Source: Pseudomonas sp. JUb42
GTDB lineage: Bacteria > Pseudomonadota > Gammaproteobacteria > Pseudomonadales > Pseudomonadaceae
Assembly (NCBI RefSeq): GCF_024807945.1
Contig: NZ_JANUFD010000003.1
Location: forward strand, 248,001-312,000
Length of the DNA stretch: 64,000 nt
Direction: 5' to 3'
Part shown: piece by piece, positions 10,079 through 21,234 of the stretch
Position numbering within the stretch: the stretch's first letter is position 1
Layout: every line of letters begins with the position of its first letter
The notes under the pieces: model-generated
What the model was told of the DNA's origin: nothing
The model's input: only the letters and a program-made list of their open reading frames with translations
Databases searched by the model: none
Made by a program: the position numbers and the translations under genes

Positions 10079-10744
10079 ATGGCTTATCACTTCGACTTTC
10101 TACCGGTCCTGCAAAACACCGATCTGTTATTGCGCGGGGCCTTGTTCACGCTGGAGCTGACGGCCATCGGTACGGTGCTCGGGGTTGCCCTGGGCATCGT
10201 CGGCGCCATCGTCAGGGCCTGGAAGATTCAGCCGTTCTCGGCGATTTTCGGGGTCTATGTCGAGCTGATCCGCAACACGCCGTTCCTGGTGCAGCTGTTC
10301 TTTATCTTCTTCGGCCTGCCGTCATTGGGTGTACAGATCTCCGAATGGCAGGCGGCCGTGCTGGCCATGGTGGTCAACCTGGGGGCCTATTCGACGGAGA
10401 TTATTCGCGCCGGTATCCAGGCCATCCCCCGTGGTCAGCTGGAAGCGGCAGCAGCCCTGGCGATGAACCGCTTCGAAGCGTTCCGTTACGTGGTGCTGAT
10501 TCCGGCTCTGGGCAAGGTCTGGCCGGCGTTGAGCAGCCAGATCATCATCGTCATGCTTGGCTCGGCGGTGTGCTCGCAGATTGCTACTGAGGAGTTGAGC
10601 TTCTTTGCCAACTTCATCCAGTCGCGCAACTTCCGCGCCTTCGAAACCTACATCATTACCACGCTGATCTATCTGTGCATGGCGTTGTTGATCCGCCAGT
10701 TGCTGGCGTGGATCGGGCGTCGCTACATATCGAGGAAAGGCTGA
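10079..10744 (+). CDS. Polar amino-acid ABC transporter, permease 1
   Basis: 221 residues of the HisM/GlnP type, with about five membrane helices and the conserved cytoplasmic loop that docks the ATPase (QLEAAAALAMNRFEAFRYVVLIPA, about residues 120-143). The segment YVELIRNTPFLVQLFF is the family signature. It is 36 bases after the binding-protein stop and its TGA overlaps the next start (TGATG). Works as a heterodimer with the next permease. Confidence 0.93.
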   Translation: MAYHFDFLPVLQNTDLLLRGALFTLELTAIGTVLGVALGIVGAIVRAWKIQPFSAIFGVYVELIRNTPFLVQLFFIFFGLPSLGVQISEWQAAVLAMVVNLGAYSTEIIRAGIQAIPRGQLEAAAALAMNRFEAFRYVVLIPALGKVWPALSSQIIIVMLGSAVCSQIATEELSFFANFIQSRNFRAFETYIITTLIYLCMALLIRQLLAWIGRRYISRKG

Positions 10745-11391
10745 TGGATTTCACCCTTTGGGATGTGGTGCGCAACCTGCTCACAGGCCTGCAATGGACC
10801 CTGGCGCTGTCCCTGGTCGCGTTTATCGGCGGCGGGCTGATCGGTCTTGCGGTGATGACCGCGCGGATTTCCGAAAAGGCCCTGCCACGACGTCTGGCGC
10901 GGGTGTACATCGAATTGTTCCAGGGTACGCCACTGCTGATGCAGCTTTTCCTGGTGTTCTTCGGTGTTGCGCTGATCGGTTTCGATATTTCGCCTTGGGT
11001 CGCTGCGGCTTTGGCGTTGACGCTGTTCACCAGTGCCTATCTGGCGGAGATCTGGCGCGGTTGCGTCGAGTCCATCGCCAATGGCCAGTGGGAAGCCTCG
11101 GCCAGCCTGGCCCTGACGCCCTTCGAACAATTGCGCTATGTGATCCTGCCTCAGGCCCTGCGTATTGCGGTGGCGCCAACGGTCGGCTTCTCGGTGCAGG
11201 TGGTCAAGGGTACGGCGGTGACCTCGATCATCGGCTTCACCGAGCTGACCAAGACCGGCAGCATGCTGGCCAACGCCACCTTTCAGCCTTTCATGGTCTA
11301 CGGCTTCGTTGCCCTGGGCTATTTCCTGCTTTGCTACCCCTTGTCGCTCAGTGCCCGCTACCTGGAAAGGAGACTGCATGCCTCTGCTTAG
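10744..11391 (+). CDS. Polar amino-acid ABC transporter, permease 2
   Basis: 215 residues from the ATG that overlaps the preceding stop by one base. It shows the same HisM/GlnP organisation: YIELFQGTPLLMQLF after the first helices and the EAA loop WEASASLALTPFEQLRYVILPQA. The following ATPase gene starts 14 bases before its stop, so the two are translationally coupled. Confidence 0.93.
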   Translation: MDFTLWDVVRNLLTGLQWTLALSLVAFIGGGLIGLAVMTARISEKALPRRLARVYIELFQGTPLLMQLFLVFFGVALIGFDISPWVAAALALTLFTSAYLAEIWRGCVESIANGQWEASASLALTPFEQLRYVILPQALRIAVAPTVGFSVQVVKGTAVTSIIGFTELTKTGSMLANATFQPFMVYGFVALGYFLLCYPLSLSARYLERRLHASA

Positions 11392-12109
11392 AATTTCCGC
11401 CCTGCATAAATACTACGGCGATCACCACGTTCTCAAAGGCATCGACCTCTCGGTCGAGGAAGGCCAGGTCGTGGCCATCATCGGCCGCAGCGGCTCGGGC
11501 AAAAGCACCCTGCTGCGCACACTGAACGGCCTGGAGTCGATCAACGACGGCGTCATCGAAGTCGATGGCGAATATCTGGACGCCGCCCGCGCCGATCTGC
11601 GCTCGCTCAGGCAGAAGGTCGGCATGGTGTTCCAGCAGTTCAACCTGTTTCCGCACCTGAGCGTCGGCGAGAACGTGATGCTGGCCCCGCAGGTGGTGCA
11701 GAAGGTTTCCCGGCCTGACGCGGCGAAGCTGGCCAGGCGCATGCTTGAGCGGGTCGGCCTGAGCGAGAAATTCGATGCCTTCCCGGACCGGCTGTCCGGC
11801 GGCCAGCAACAGCGCGTGGCGATTGCCCGGGCGCTGGCCATGTCACCCAAGGTATTGTTGTGCGACGAAATCACCTCGGCCCTCGACCCTGAGCTGGTCA
11901 ATGAAGTGCTTAGCGTCGTGCGGCAATTGGCCGCCGATGGCATGACCCTGATCATGGTGACTCACGAGATGCGTTTTGCCCGCGAAGTCGGCGACAAACT
12001 GGTGTTCATGCATCAGGGCAAGGTGCATGAGGTGGGTGATCCGAAAGAGTTGATGGCCAATCCGAGAACCCCGGAGCTGGCAAATTTCATCGGTTCCACC
12101 GAGCAATAA
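11378..12109 (+). CDS. Polar amino-acid ABC transporter, ATP-binding protein
   Basis: 243 residues, the usual length of GlnQ/HisP-type ATPases. Walker [10 protein letters not shown] (about 36-44), signature [15 protein letters not shown], Walker [15 protein letters not shown] and the switch histidine in VTHEMRFA are all intact, so the transporter should be functional. It ends the operon; a 12-bp GC-rich hairpin (12124-12135 with 12139-12150) follows in the gap before ppx, without a U-tract. Confidence 0.95.
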   Translation: MPLLRISALHKYYGDHHVLKGIDLSVEEGQVVAIIGRSGSGKSTLLRTLNGLESINDGVIEVDGEYLDAARADLRSLRQKVGMVFQQFNLFPHLSVGENVMLAPQVVQKVSRPDAAKLARRMLERVGLSEKFDAFPDRLSGGQQQRVAIARALAMSPKVLLCDEITSALDPELVNEVLSVVRQLAADGMTLIMVTHEMRFAREVGDKLVFMHQGKVHEVGDPKELMANPRTPELANFIGSTEQ

Positions 12110-12201
12110 CCCTTCACCCCGCAGCCGCTGACGCGCTTCGCGTTGGCGGCAGGCATGGATCATGGCAGGATGGCGCGGTTATCGACCGAGATTTGCTGAC
12201 C

Positions 12202-13704
12202 ATGCCGAATTCCACCGCCAAGAATCTTTCCCTGATTGCCGCCATCGACCTGGGCTCGAACAGCTTCCATATGGTTGTTGCCAAGGCCAATCTCGGGGAA
12301 ATCCGCATTTTGGAGCGCCTTGGCGAGAAGGTTCAGCTGGCGGCGGGCATCGATGACGAGCGGCGCCTCAGCGAAGAGTCCATGCAGCGCGGCCTCGATT
12401 GCCTCAAGCGCTTTGCCCAACTGATCAACGGTATGCCCCTGGGCGCCGTGCGTATCGTCGGTACCAATGCCCTGCGTGAAGCGCGTAACCGTGGCGAGTT
12501 CATCCGCCGTGCCGAAGAAATCCTCGGTCACCCCGTCGAAGTCATTTCCGGCCGCGAAGAAGCGCGCCTGATCTACCTTGGCGTGTCCCATACCCTCGCC
12601 GATACCCCCGGCAAACGCCTGGTGGCCGATATCGGCGGCGGCAGTACCGAATTCATCATTGGCCAGCGCTTCGAGCCGTTGCTGCGCGAGAGCCTGCAAA
12701 TGGGTTGCGTCAGCTTCACCCAACGCTACTTCAAGGACGGCAAGATCACTCCTGCCCGCTATGCCCAGGCCTACACGGCTGCGCGCCTTGAGATCATGAG
12801 CATCGAGCACGCGCTGCATCGCCTGAAGTGGGATGAAGCGATCGGCTCCTCGGGCACCATCCGCGCCATCGGCCTGGCCCTCAAGGCTAACGGTCACGGC
12901 TCCGGCGAGGTCAACGCCGAAGGCCTGGCCTGGCTCAAGCGCAAGGTGTTCAAGCTGGGCGACGTCGACAAGATCGACTTCGACGGCATCAAGCCTGACC
13001 GCCGCTCGATCTTCCCGGCGGGCCTGGCGATTCTCGAAGCGATCTTCGATGCCCTGGAACTGCAGCGCATGGACCATTGCGAAGGTGCCCTGCGTGAAGG
13101 CGTGCTCTACGACCTGCTGGGTCGCCATCATCACGAAGACGTGCGTGAGCGCACCCTGACTTCGCTGATGGAGCGTTACCACGTCGATATGGAGCAGGCC
13201 GCCCGCGTCGAGCGCAAGGCGCTGCTGGCACTGGAGCAGGTCGCCGGTGCCTGGGATCTGGAAGACGATCTGTATCGCGAGCTATTGAGCTGGGCCGCGA
13301 AGGTGCACGAAGTAGGTCTGGATATCGCCCACTATCACTACCACAAGCACGGCGCCTACCTGATCGAGCACTCAGACCTGGCTGGCTTCTCCCGCGAAGA
13401 CCAGCAAATGCTGGCCCTGCTGGTGCGTGGCCACCGGCGCAATATTCCCAAGGACAAGTTTGCCGAGTTCGGCGATGAAGGCATCAAGCTGATTCGCCTG
13501 TGCGTGCTGCTGCGCTTTGCCATCCTGTTCCACCACATCCGTGGCACCCAGGAAATGCCGCAGCCGGTATTGAACGCCAGCGGCAATCAGCTGGACATTC
13601 AATTCCCGGATGGCTGGCTGGAAAACAACCAGCTGACTCAGGCCGACTTCGCGCTGGAAGCGGAGTGGCTGACCCGAGTCGGTATCGTCCTTACTGTACG
13701 CTGA
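12202..13704 (+). CDS. ppx: Exopolyphosphatase
   Basis: 500 residues, full length for the Ppx/GppA family. The ASKHA-type phosphate-1 loop [14 protein letters not shown] is at about 13-26 and the phosphate-2 loop [12 protein letters not shown] at about 145; a C-terminal HD-like helical domain carries [15 protein letters not shown]. The enzyme removes terminal phosphates from polyphosphate. The start at 12202 is chosen because it matches the family; an ATG three codons upstream is also open. Its 3' end overlaps that of ppk by 14 bases on the opposite strand. Confidence 0.96.
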   Translation: MPNSTAKNLSLIAAIDLGSNSFHMVVAKANLGEIRILERLGEKVQLAAGIDDERRLSEESMQRGLDCLKRFAQLINGMPLGAVRIVGTNALREARNRGEFIRRAEEILGHPVEVISGREEARLIYLGVSHTLADTPGKRLVADIGGGSTEFIIGQRFEPLLRESLQMGCVSFTQRYFKDGKITPARYAQAYTAARLEIMSIEHALHRLKWDEAIGSSGTIRAIGLALKANGHGSGEVNAEGLAWLKRKVFKLGDVDKIDFDGIKPDRRSIFPAGLAILEAIFDALELQRMDHCEGALREGVLYDLLGRHHHEDVRERTLTSLMERYHVDMEQAARVERKALLALEQVAGAWDLEDDLYRELLSWAAKVHEVGLDIAHYHYHKHGAYLIEHSDLAGFSREDQQMLALLVRGHRRNIPKDKFAEFGDEGIKLIRLCVLLRFAILFHHIRGTQEMPQPVLNASGNQLDIQFPDGWLENNQLTQADFALEAEWLTRVGIVLTVR

Positions 13705-15913
13705 GGACGGGGATGCTCAGGCGCTCCAGGAGAGTGGCCTGGGCACTGCGCGGGTTCTGGTTGCCGGTCGGCGTGCTACGGGTGTAGCGGCCGTCTGAGT
13801 GCAGAATCCAGCTGTGGGTGTTGTCCGTCAGATAGCTTTCCAGCTCCTTCTTGACCCGCAGAATCAGTTTCTTGCCCTCGACCGGGAAGCAGGTCTCGAC
13901 GCGCTTGTCGAGGTTGCGCTCCATCCAGTCGGCACTGGACAGGAACATCTGCTCCTCGCCGCCATTGAGGAAGTAGAACACCCGGGTGTGCTCCAGGAAG
14001 CGGCCGATGATCGAGCGCACATGGATATTGTGCGAGACCCCGGCGATGCCTGGGCGCAGGCAGCACATGCCGCGCACCACCAGATCGATACGCACGCCCG
14101 ATTGGCTGGCCTTGTACAGCGCGCGGATGATCTTCGGATCGGTCAGTGAGTTGAACTTGGCGATGATATGGGCCGGTTTGCCCTCGAGAGCGAACTGGGT
14201 CTCCCGGGCGATCATATCGAGCATGCCTTTCTTCAGCGTGAAGGGCGCGTGCAGCAGCTTCTTCATGCGCAGGGTCTTGCCCATGCCGATCAGCTGGGTG
14301 AACAGCTTGCCCAGGTCTTCGCACAGGGCGTCGTCCGAGGTCAGCAGGCTGTAGTCGGTGTACAGACGGGCGTTGCCGGCGTGGTAGTTACCCGTGCCCA
14401 AGTGCGCATAACGAACGATCTCACCGGCCTCGCGGCGCAGGATCAGCATCATCTTGGCGTGGGTTTTGAAGCCCACCACACCGTAGATCACCACCGCACC
14501 CGCTGCCTGCAGGCGGCTGGCCAGTTGCAGGTTGGATTCTTCATCGAAACGCGCGCGCAGCTCGATGACCGCAGTGACTTCCTTACCGTTGCGCGCGGCA
14601 TCGACCAGAGCGTCGACGATTTCCGAGTTGGCGCCGCTGCGATACAGGGTCTGGCGCACAGCCAGAACGTGCGGGTCTTTGGCCGCCTGGCGCAGCAGGT
14701 CGACCACCGGGGTGAACGATTCAAACGGATGCAGCAGCAGAATGTCCTGCTTCTTGATCACGTTGAAAATGTTGTCGCTGTTCTGCAACAGCTTGGGGAT
14801 TGCTGGAGTGAACGGCGGATATTGCAGTTCCGGGTGGCTGTCCAGGCCAGTGATGCTGAACAGGCGAGTCAGGTTGACCGGGCCGTTGACCTGATACAGC
14901 TCGGTTTCGGACAGGTTGAACTGCTTGAGCAGGTAGTCCGACAGCTGTTTGGGACAGGTATCGGCCACTTCCAGGCGCACTGCGTCGCCGTAACGCCGCG
15001 AGAACAGCTCGCCGCGCAGGGCGCGGGCCAGGTCTTCAACGTCTTCGGAGTCCAGTGCCAGGTCGGCGTTACGGGTCAGGCGGAACTGATAGCAGCCCTT
15101 GACCTTCATGCCCTGGAACAGATCATCGGCGTGGGCGTGGATCATCGACGACAGGAACACATAGTTGTCGCCAGGGCCGCCTACGTCTTCCGGCACCTTG
15201 ATGATGCGCGGCAGCAGGCGCGGGGCCGGGATGATCGCCAGACCCGAGTCGCGACCGAAGGCGTCGATACCTTCCAGTTCGACGATGAAGTTCAGGCTCT
15301 TGTTCACCAGCAATGGGAACGGGTGCGTCGGGTCGAGGCCAATCGGGGTGATGATCGGCGCAATTTCGTCGCGGAAGTAGCGGCGCACCCAGGTTTTGAT
15401 CTTCACCGTCCAGCTGCGGCGACGGATGAAGCGAATCTGATGCTTCTCCAGCTCAGGCAGGAGAATGTCATTGAGAATGGCGTATTGGCGGTCCACATGG
15501 CCGTGGACCAGTTCGCTGATGCGTGCCAGCGCCTGATGCGGCTGCAGGCCGTCGGCTCCCGCCTGTTCGCGGGCGAAAGTGATCTGCTTCTTGAGACCGG
15601 CGACACGAATTTCGAAGAACTCATCCAGGTTGCTGGAGAAGATCAGCAGGAACTTCAAGCGCTCCAGCAGCGGATACGACTCGTCCAGCGCCTGTTCCAA
15701 CACGCGAATGTTGAATTGCAGCTGGGACAGCTCACGATGGATGTAGAGGCTGCTGTCGTCGATATTGAGGCTGACGACGGCCGGAGCTGCCACAACGGGC
15801 GGCTCGATGGCCGGGATGACCTCAATGCTTGGCTCGACCACTGGCAAAGCTTCCTGAGCGTCGACTTCGACTTTTGCTTCGACAGCGGCCTGGGTGAGTC
15901 CTTCGGTATTCAT
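13691..15913 (-). CDS. ppk: Polyphosphate kinase 1
   Basis: 740 residues. The enzyme polymerises ATP gamma-phosphate into polyphosphate. After a variable, proline/alanine-rich N-terminal extension of about 50 residues the canonical PPK1 domains follow: [19 protein letters not shown], the phospholipase-D-like catalytic halves with [20 protein letters not shown] (autophosphorylated histidine) and [15 protein letters not shown] (second conserved histidine). It lies 18 bases downstream of hemB in the same direction, so they probably share transcripts. It converges with ppx. Confidence 0.97.
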   Translation of the reverse strand: MNTEGLTQAAVEAKVEVDAQEALPVVEPSIEVIPAIEPPVVAAPAVVSLNIDDSSLYIHRELSQLQFNIRVLEQALDESYPLLERLKFLLIFSSNLDEFFEIRVAGLKKQITFAREQAGADGLQPHQALARISELVHGHVDRQYAILNDILLPELEKHQIRFIRRRSWTVKIKTWVRRYFRDEIAPIITPIGLDPTHPFPLLVNKSLNFIVELEGIDAFGRDSGLAIIPAPRLLPRIIKVPEDVGGPGDNYVFLSSMIHAHADDLFQGMKVKGCYQFRLTRNADLALDSEDVEDLARALRGELFSRRYGDAVRLEVADTCPKQLSDYLLKQFNLSETELYQVNGPVNLTRLFSITGLDSHPELQYPPFTPAIPKLLQNSDNIFNVIKKQDILLLHPFESFTPVVDLLRQAAKDPHVLAVRQTLYRSGANSEIVDALVDAARNGKEVTAVIELRARFDEESNLQLASRLQAAGAVVIYGVVGFKTHAKMMLILRREAGEIVRYAHLGTGNYHAGNARLYTDYSLLTSDDALCEDLGKLFTQLIGMGKTLRMKKLLHAPFTLKKGMLDMIARETQFALEGKPAHIIAKFNSLTDPKIIRALYKASQSGVRIDLVVRGMCCLRPGIAGVSHNIHVRSIIGRFLEHTRVFYFLNGGEEQMFLSSADWMERNLDKRVETCFPVEGKKLILRVKKELESYLTDNTHSWILHSDGRYTRSTPTGNQNPRSAQATLLERLSIPVLSVQ

Positions 15914-15931
15914 GAATAATCCTGGGGGTGG

Positions 15932-16993
<1,062 letters not shown>

Positions 16994-17203
16994 TTATGAC
17001 TAATGTGTGACAGTCTGACTCAGGCTGCGACTCGAGGCCGCAGCTGTGCGGTTCAGACGGGTATCACAGGACCTCTAAACATAATGTTCAGAGGGTGTTG
17101 CCATTGTCTTCGTCACAAACTTTAACGTCGAGACACATCTCCACACTTTCCTCAATGACACTGGCGGGTTAGGCTGCGCGTTCATTTCGCCAGCACCCAG
17201 AAA

Positions 17204-17848
17204 ATGCTCCAACATTTCTTGCAGGAATTTGGTTACTTTGCCCTCTTTCTCGGCACCTTCTTTGAAGGCGAGACCATTTTGGTTCTTGCCGGATTCCTTG
17301 CGTTCCGGGGTTACATGGATATCTATGTGGTCGTGGTCGTGGCTTTCTTCGGGAGCTATGCCGGTGACCAGCTCTGGTATTTCATGGGGCGCAGACATGG
17401 CCGCAAACTGCTCGCGCGCAAGCCGCGCTGGCAACTCATGGGCGATCGGGCGCTGGAGCATATCCGCAAGCACCCGGATATCTGGGTCCTGAGCTTCCGC
17501 TTCGTTTATGGCCTGCGCACGGTAATGCCCGTGGCTATCGGCCTGTCCGGCTATCCGCCGGGGCGCTACCTGCTGCTAAACGGCATCGGTGCAGCGATCT
17601 GGGCGGCGGCACTGGCGGCGGCGGCCTATCACTTTGGCGCCGTGCTGGAAGGCCTGCTGGGCAACGTCAAGAAATACGAGCTATGGGTCCTGGGCGGCCT
17701 GCTGCTGCTCGGTCTTGCCCTGTGGCTGCGTCGGCGTGTCAAGAATGCCCGTGCGGCGCGTATCAAGGCTGCAGAAGCCGCAGAGGCCAGTTCGACGCCT
17801 GTGCCGGTGGAAGTGCCGGTCGAGATCAAGAAGCCGGCTGACGAGTGA
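17204..17848 (+). CDS. DedA-family inner-membrane protein
   Basis: 214 residues with several membrane helices and the DedA/SNARE-associated signature: FLGTFFEGETILVLAGFLA, then GDQLWYFMGRRHGRKLLARKP and RFVYGLRTVMPVAIGLSGYP, including the conserved acidic and arginine residues needed for transport. DedA proteins are now linked to recycling of undecaprenyl phosphate and other lipid carriers across the membrane. The last 50 residues are a basic helix followed by an acidic, proline-rich tail. The 17003-17203 gap before it contains a near-perfect hairpin (CCTCT...AGAGG near 17071-17093). Confidence 0.9.
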   Translation: MLQHFLQEFGYFALFLGTFFEGETILVLAGFLAFRGYMDIYVVVVVAFFGSYAGDQLWYFMGRRHGRKLLARKPRWQLMGDRALEHIRKHPDIWVLSFRFVYGLRTVMPVAIGLSGYPPGRYLLLNGIGAAIWAAALAAAAYHFGAVLEGLLGNVKKYELWVLGGLLLLGLALWLRRRVKNARAARIKAAEAAEASSTPVPVEVPVEIKKPADE

Positions 17849-17872
17849 GCTGTATTATCCAGGCATTTTTTG

Positions 17873-18343
17873 TCAGATCGCTGGAAAATCTCGCGCCAGC
17901 CGCGTCAGAATCCGGTCCAGGGCGTTGGCAAATGCTTGCCTTTCCCGCTCGCCATAAGGCCCCTGGCCTCCTCCCATCTGGCCCTGCTCACGCAGATCGG
18001 TAAACAGATTGCGCACCGCCAGGCGCTCGCCCATGTTCTGCGGATCGAACTCCTTGCCGCGTGGATCGAGGGCGGCCACGCCTTTCTTGATCAGGCGGTC
18101 CGCCAACGGCACATCACTGCAAATCACCAGCTCGCCGGGCACGGCCTGTTCCACCAGATAGTCGTCGGCCGCATCGGGTCCTGCCGGGACCACGATCAGT
18201 TTCACGCAACTGAAGGCTGGCTTGATCTGGGCCTGGCCGGCTACCAGCACCACCTCGAATTTGCGCTTGAGGGCAAATTTGACCACCTGGTCCTTGGCGG
18301 CCTTGGGACAGGCGTCGGCATCTATCCAGACGCGCAGGCTCAT
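17873..18343 (-). CDS. UPF0178/DUF188 family protein (YaiI/YqxD-like)
   Basis: 156 residues. The N-terminus MSLRVWIDADACPKAAKDQV is diagnostic of the family; an internal DVPLADRLIKKGVAALDPRG segment resembles the PIN-like nuclease fold proposed for it. The biochemical role is not established. I start at the MSLRVW methionine rather than 33 codons upstream. It converges with dedA, with only 24 bases between stops. Confidence 0.9.
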   Translation of the reverse strand: MSLRVWIDADACPKAAKDQVVKFALKRKFEVVLVAGQAQIKPAFSCVKLIVVPAGPDAADDYLVEQAVPGELVICSDVPLADRLIKKGVAALDPRGKEFDPQNMGERLAVRNLFTDLREQGQMGGGQGPYGERERQAFANALDRILTRLARDFPAI

Positions 18344-18537
18344 GCCTCGCACCCGAACAGGGAAGGCGCCGGGATCAGGCAGGTTGGTAAGCGCAAGCTC
18401 AGTGACATGGGAGGCTCGGTCAGGATTTTCAAAGGCCTGCATTGTCGATGTGAAAGGCCGCCTCGCTCAAGGCAGATATCAATATTTATTACCCGCAATG
18501 CGGGCGCAAAAGGTTCAATACCGCTCGTCGAAAGGGC

Positions 18538-18553
18538 TGTGATCTCATTCACA
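18538..18553. promoter_or_regulatory. CRP/Vfr binding site
   Basis: TGTGA-TCTCAT-TCACA matches the cAMP receptor consensus TGTGA-N6-TCACA in all ten fixed positions. Its centre is about 70 bases upstream of the start expected from the promoter at 18581-18608, the geometry of a class I activated promoter. Pseudomonads carry the CRP homologue Vfr, and adenylate cyclase itself is encoded at 38100-40946. Confidence 0.75.
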
Positions 18554-18580
18554 TGCTGGCAAATAGGGCCGAAAAGGCCA

Positions 18581-18608
18581 TTGTTTTCATATTTCTGCTG
18601 TTTATAAT
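18581..18608 (+). promoter_or_regulatory. Sigma70 promoter of the COG3014-ycfL-lpoB operon
   Basis: -35 TTGTTT (18581-18586), a 16-base spacer and a consensus -10 TATAAT (18603-18608). The 5' leader of about 125 bases that follows contains two further inverted repeats (CATGACG at 18690-18696 with CGTCATG at 18712-18718, and CCTGC...GCAGG). The rest of the 400-base gap 18344-18743 holds the CRP box and a CCCGC-AAT-GCGGG hairpin at 18492-18504. Confidence 0.65.
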
Positions 18609-18743
18609 CCCCGCCTTCCTGCAAGCGTCGCAACCGCTCTGCTTCGCAGGAATCCGACCCGGAACCCATTACCGGGGCAAATGGACTTGCATGACGGCCT
18701 CTCAATCGGCGCGTCATGACTCTCTCTAAGGATTGAACGCACC

Positions 18744-20216
18744 ATGTCCTCTCGTGTCCTGACCGCGGCTGCTCTGATCGTTTCCCTGCAGTTGGCCGGC
18801 TGTTCCGCATTCCGCAGTTACGACACCGAGCTGAAGGAAACCAACCAGCAGTTGTCGGGCGGCAACGTCGACGGCGCCCTGCTGACCCTGGAAAAGAACA
18901 ACACCGGCGCCGACAAGGACCTTCTTTATTACTTCGAGAAGGGCGAGATCCTGCGCGCCAAGGGCGACCTGACCGGCAGCCAGACTGCCTGGCGCTCGGC
19001 TGATGACGTAGTGTTCAAGTGGGAAGAGTCGGTCAAGTTCGATACCGACAAGTACGTCGCCCAGTTCGGCAGTTATCTGGTCAACGACAAGGTCCGTCGT
19101 TACGAAGGCTATGACTACGAGAAAGTCATGCTGACCACGCAGATGGCCCTGAACCTGCTGGCCCAGAACGATTTCGACGGTGCCCGTACCGAGATCAAGA
19201 AGACTCACGAGCGTGAGGCCGTGATCGCCGATCTGCGCGACAAGGAATACCTCAAGAGTGAAGACGAGGCCCGTGAAAAGGGCGTTACCACTCAGTTCAA
19301 GGACCTCAAGGGCTATCCGGTCGCCTCTCTCGATGCCCCGGAAGTCGTCGGCCTGAAAAACAGCTATCAGAGCGCGTTCAGCCATTACCTGTCCGGCTTC
19401 GTCTATGAAGCCCTCGGTGAAAAAGACCTTGCCGCACCGGGCTATCGTCAGGCCGCCGAACTGCGTCCTAACACCCCTCTGCTCGATCAGGCCCTGCTGA
19501 ACCTGGACGACGGCGGCAGTAAAGTGCCCGCCAGCAAGGGCGGTAAGGGTAAAAAAGGCAGCAAGGAGAGCAAGTCCGTCGTTGAGGCCGCGCCAAGCAC
19601 GGAAGGCACCAGTGACGTGCTGATCGTGGTGCAGAGCGGCTTTGCTCCGGCCCGTGACTCGGTGCGTATTCCGCTGCCGCTGCCAATCGCCAATAACATT
19701 GTGATCACCGCCCTGTCGTTCCCGGTGATCAAGCCGGATACCTCGACCCAGCGCTTCTCGCAGATCGTCGTCAACGGCGCGCCGGTTAACCTGACCCTGC
19801 TCAACAGCACCACGGACATGTCGCGCCGTGCCCTGCGTGACGACATGCCAGGCATCATCGTGCGTACCACCGTACGCGCCATCAGCCGTGGCGTTGCGCA
19901 GAAGCAGCTCAATGACGTCAACCCGCTCGCGGGCTTGGCCATGGGCATCACCTCGGCCATCGTCGAAGGCGCCGATACCCGTACCTGGCGCACCCTGCCG
20001 GACACCACTCAGGTTGTGCGCCTGCGGCTGAAGCCGGGCGAGCACGACGTTGTGCTGCCGTCGGTCACCGGCGGCACCCACGTCAAGGTCAAGATCGACC
20101 GCCCTTATCAGGTCGTGGCCCTGCGTGCCGTCAGCAATCAGGTCTATGCCGATGGCCTGATGGCCCAGGTCGTGCCATCGACCCTGCCGCAAGCCGTGGC
20201 TACCAAACAACCTTGA
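18744..20216 (+). CDS. COG3014-family lipoprotein (TPR-like)
   Basis: 490 residues. A lipoprotein signal peptide ends in the lipobox LAGC (cysteine near residue 20). The next 230 residues are helical with TPR-like spacing (GNVDGALLTLEKN, YYFEKGEILRAKGD, HYLSGFVYEALGEKDLAAPGY), then comes a lysine/serine-rich linker (about 260-280) and a beta-rich C-terminal half. I recall COG3014 as the family name; the role is not known. It is first in a four-gene run with YcfL, LpoB and a CsgG-like protein, so a part in an envelope complex is likely. Start is preceded by AAGGATT. Confidence 0.8.
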   Translation: MSSRVLTAAALIVSLQLAGCSAFRSYDTELKETNQQLSGGNVDGALLTLEKNNTGADKDLLYYFEKGEILRAKGDLTGSQTAWRSADDVVFKWEESVKFDTDKYVAQFGSYLVNDKVRRYEGYDYEKVMLTTQMALNLLAQNDFDGARTEIKKTHEREAVIADLRDKEYLKSEDEAREKGVTTQFKDLKGYPVASLDAPEVVGLKNSYQSAFSHYLSGFVYEALGEKDLAAPGYRQAAELRPNTPLLDQALLNLDDGGSKVPASKGGKGKKGSKESKSVVEAAPSTEGTSDVLIVVQSGFAPARDSVRIPLPLPIANNIVITALSFPVIKPDTSTQRFSQIVVNGAPVNLTLLNSTTDMSRRALRDDMPGIIVRTTVRAISRGVAQKQLNDVNPLAGLAMGITSAIVEGADTRTWRTLPDTTQVVRLRLKPGEHDVVLPSVTGGTHVKVKIDRPYQVVALRAVSNQVYADGLMAQVVPSTLPQAVATKQP

Positions 20217-20230
20217 ACGGAGACACCCGC

Positions 20231-20602
20231 ATGCGTATGAAGATGCTTGGCGCGCTGGCCTTGGCCCTGCTCGCCGGATGCGCCACCCCGCCGCCACCCG
20301 CACCGGGCAGCGCAGCCAGCAAAGTAGTGTCGCTGGGCAGCATGGACAATATTGAAGTCGGTGCGATGCGCGTCGCTCGTGAGAACGGCTTCATGACCGT
20401 CAAGGTCGAGCTGCACAACACCAGCTTCCGCAACAAAAGCATGTTCTATCGCTTCGCCTGGCTGGGCAACGACGGTTTCCCGGTAGGGGATGAGGACAGC
20501 TGGAAGAGCGTGACTTTGTACGGCTCCCAGACCAGCTTCCTGTCCGCCATCGCGCCGCTGCCGAAGGCCACTGACTTCCGCCTTGAAGTCAAAACCCCTT
20601 GA
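20231..20602 (+). CDS. YcfL-like lipoprotein (DUF1425)
   Basis: 123 residues with a lipobox LLAGC after a short signal peptide, a proline-rich spacer and a small beta-rich domain (VELHNTSFRNKSMFYRFAW, a YcfL-type segment). In Escherichia coli ycfL is adjacent to lpoB, and here too the next gene is lpoB. Either of two in-frame ATGs (20231, 20237) may be used; the first has GGAG at a suitable distance. The function of YcfL is unknown; gene order supports a link to the LpoB partner. Confidence 0.8.
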   Translation: MRMKMLGALALALLAGCATPPPPAPGSAASKVVSLGSMDNIEVGAMRVARENGFMTVKVELHNTSFRNKSMFYRFAWLGNDGFPVGDEDSWKSVTLYGSQTSFLSAIAPLPKATDFRLEVKTP

Positions 20603-20640
20603 TCCGTCTTCCCTTTCGATCAGTTCAAGAGAAACCGCAT

Positions 20641-21231
20641 ATGTTGTCTATCCGCCTCTGCTCCATTGCCGCTGTGGCCCTGCTGGCTACCGGTTGCGTT
20701 AACAACTCCCCGACCCTGGGCAGCAAGAACATCAGCTACGGCGACACCAAGGCCGTAGAAACCGTTACCAACGAGTTCGGTTCCACCGACCTGCAGATGA
20801 TTGCCGAGAGCATGACCCGCTCCCTGGCGCAGTCCGGCGTCCTGCAAGGCCGTCCGGTGGTGCAGGTCTACGACGTGAAGAACAAGACCAGCGAGTACAT
20901 CGATACCCGCGAAATCACCACGTCGATCAAGACCCAGCTGATGAAGACCGGCACTGCCCGCTTCGCCAGTGACAACACCGACATGCAGAGCCAGGTCGAC
21001 CAGCTCAAGCTGCAGAACCAGAGCGGCCTGTACAAGAAATCCACGGTCAGCAAGACCGGCAACATGCTGGCGGCCAAATACCGCATCGAAGGTTCCATCA
21101 GCTCCATCGTCAAGCGCAGCAGCGACTACAAGGACGTCTTCTACAAATTCAGCCTGCAGCTGATCGACGTCGAGAGCGGCATTGCTGAGTGGATGGACGA
21201 GAAAGAAATCCGCAAAACCACGGAGCGTTAA
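20641..21231 (+). CDS. lpoB: LpoB-type penicillin-binding protein activator
   Basis: 196 residues, an outer-membrane lipoprotein with lipobox LATGC. The core (LQMIAESMTRSLAQSG, VVQVYDVKNKTSEYIDTREITTSIKTQL, AKYRIEGSISSI) matches the LpoB/CsgG-like fold. LpoB of enterobacteria stimulates the glycan polymerase PBP1b from the outer membrane; pseudomonads are reported to use an unrelated activator, LpoP, for PBP1b, so this protein may have a different partner. It is third in the operon; only three bases separate it from the next gene. Confidence 0.78.
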   Translation: MLSIRLCSIAAVALLATGCVNNSPTLGSKNISYGDTKAVETVTNEFGSTDLQMIAESMTRSLAQSGVLQGRPVVQVYDVKNKTSEYIDTREITTSIKTQLMKTGTARFASDNTDMQSQVDQLKLQNQSGLYKKSTVSKTGNMLAAKYRIEGSISSIVKRSSDYKDVFYKFSLQLIDVESGIAEWMDEKEIRKTTER

Positions 21232-21234
21232 TCA

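Noticed and set aside
12124..12150. GC-rich hairpin between the ABC operon and ppx as a terminator
   Set aside because: Stem is good but no U-tract follows, so I note it only within the ATPase entry.
14168..15919. 583-codon ORF antisense to ppk
   Set aside because: Exact shadow of a conserved enzyme; GC-rich codon use keeps the other strand open. No start signal or family match.
17006..17022. Second CRP-like sequence TGTGACAGTCTGACTC upstream of dedA
   Set aside because: The right half lacks the TCACA core; too weak to call.
18726..20303. 525-codon ORF antisense to the COG3014 gene
   Set aside because: Runs into the start of ycfL and the promoter region; no family or start signal.
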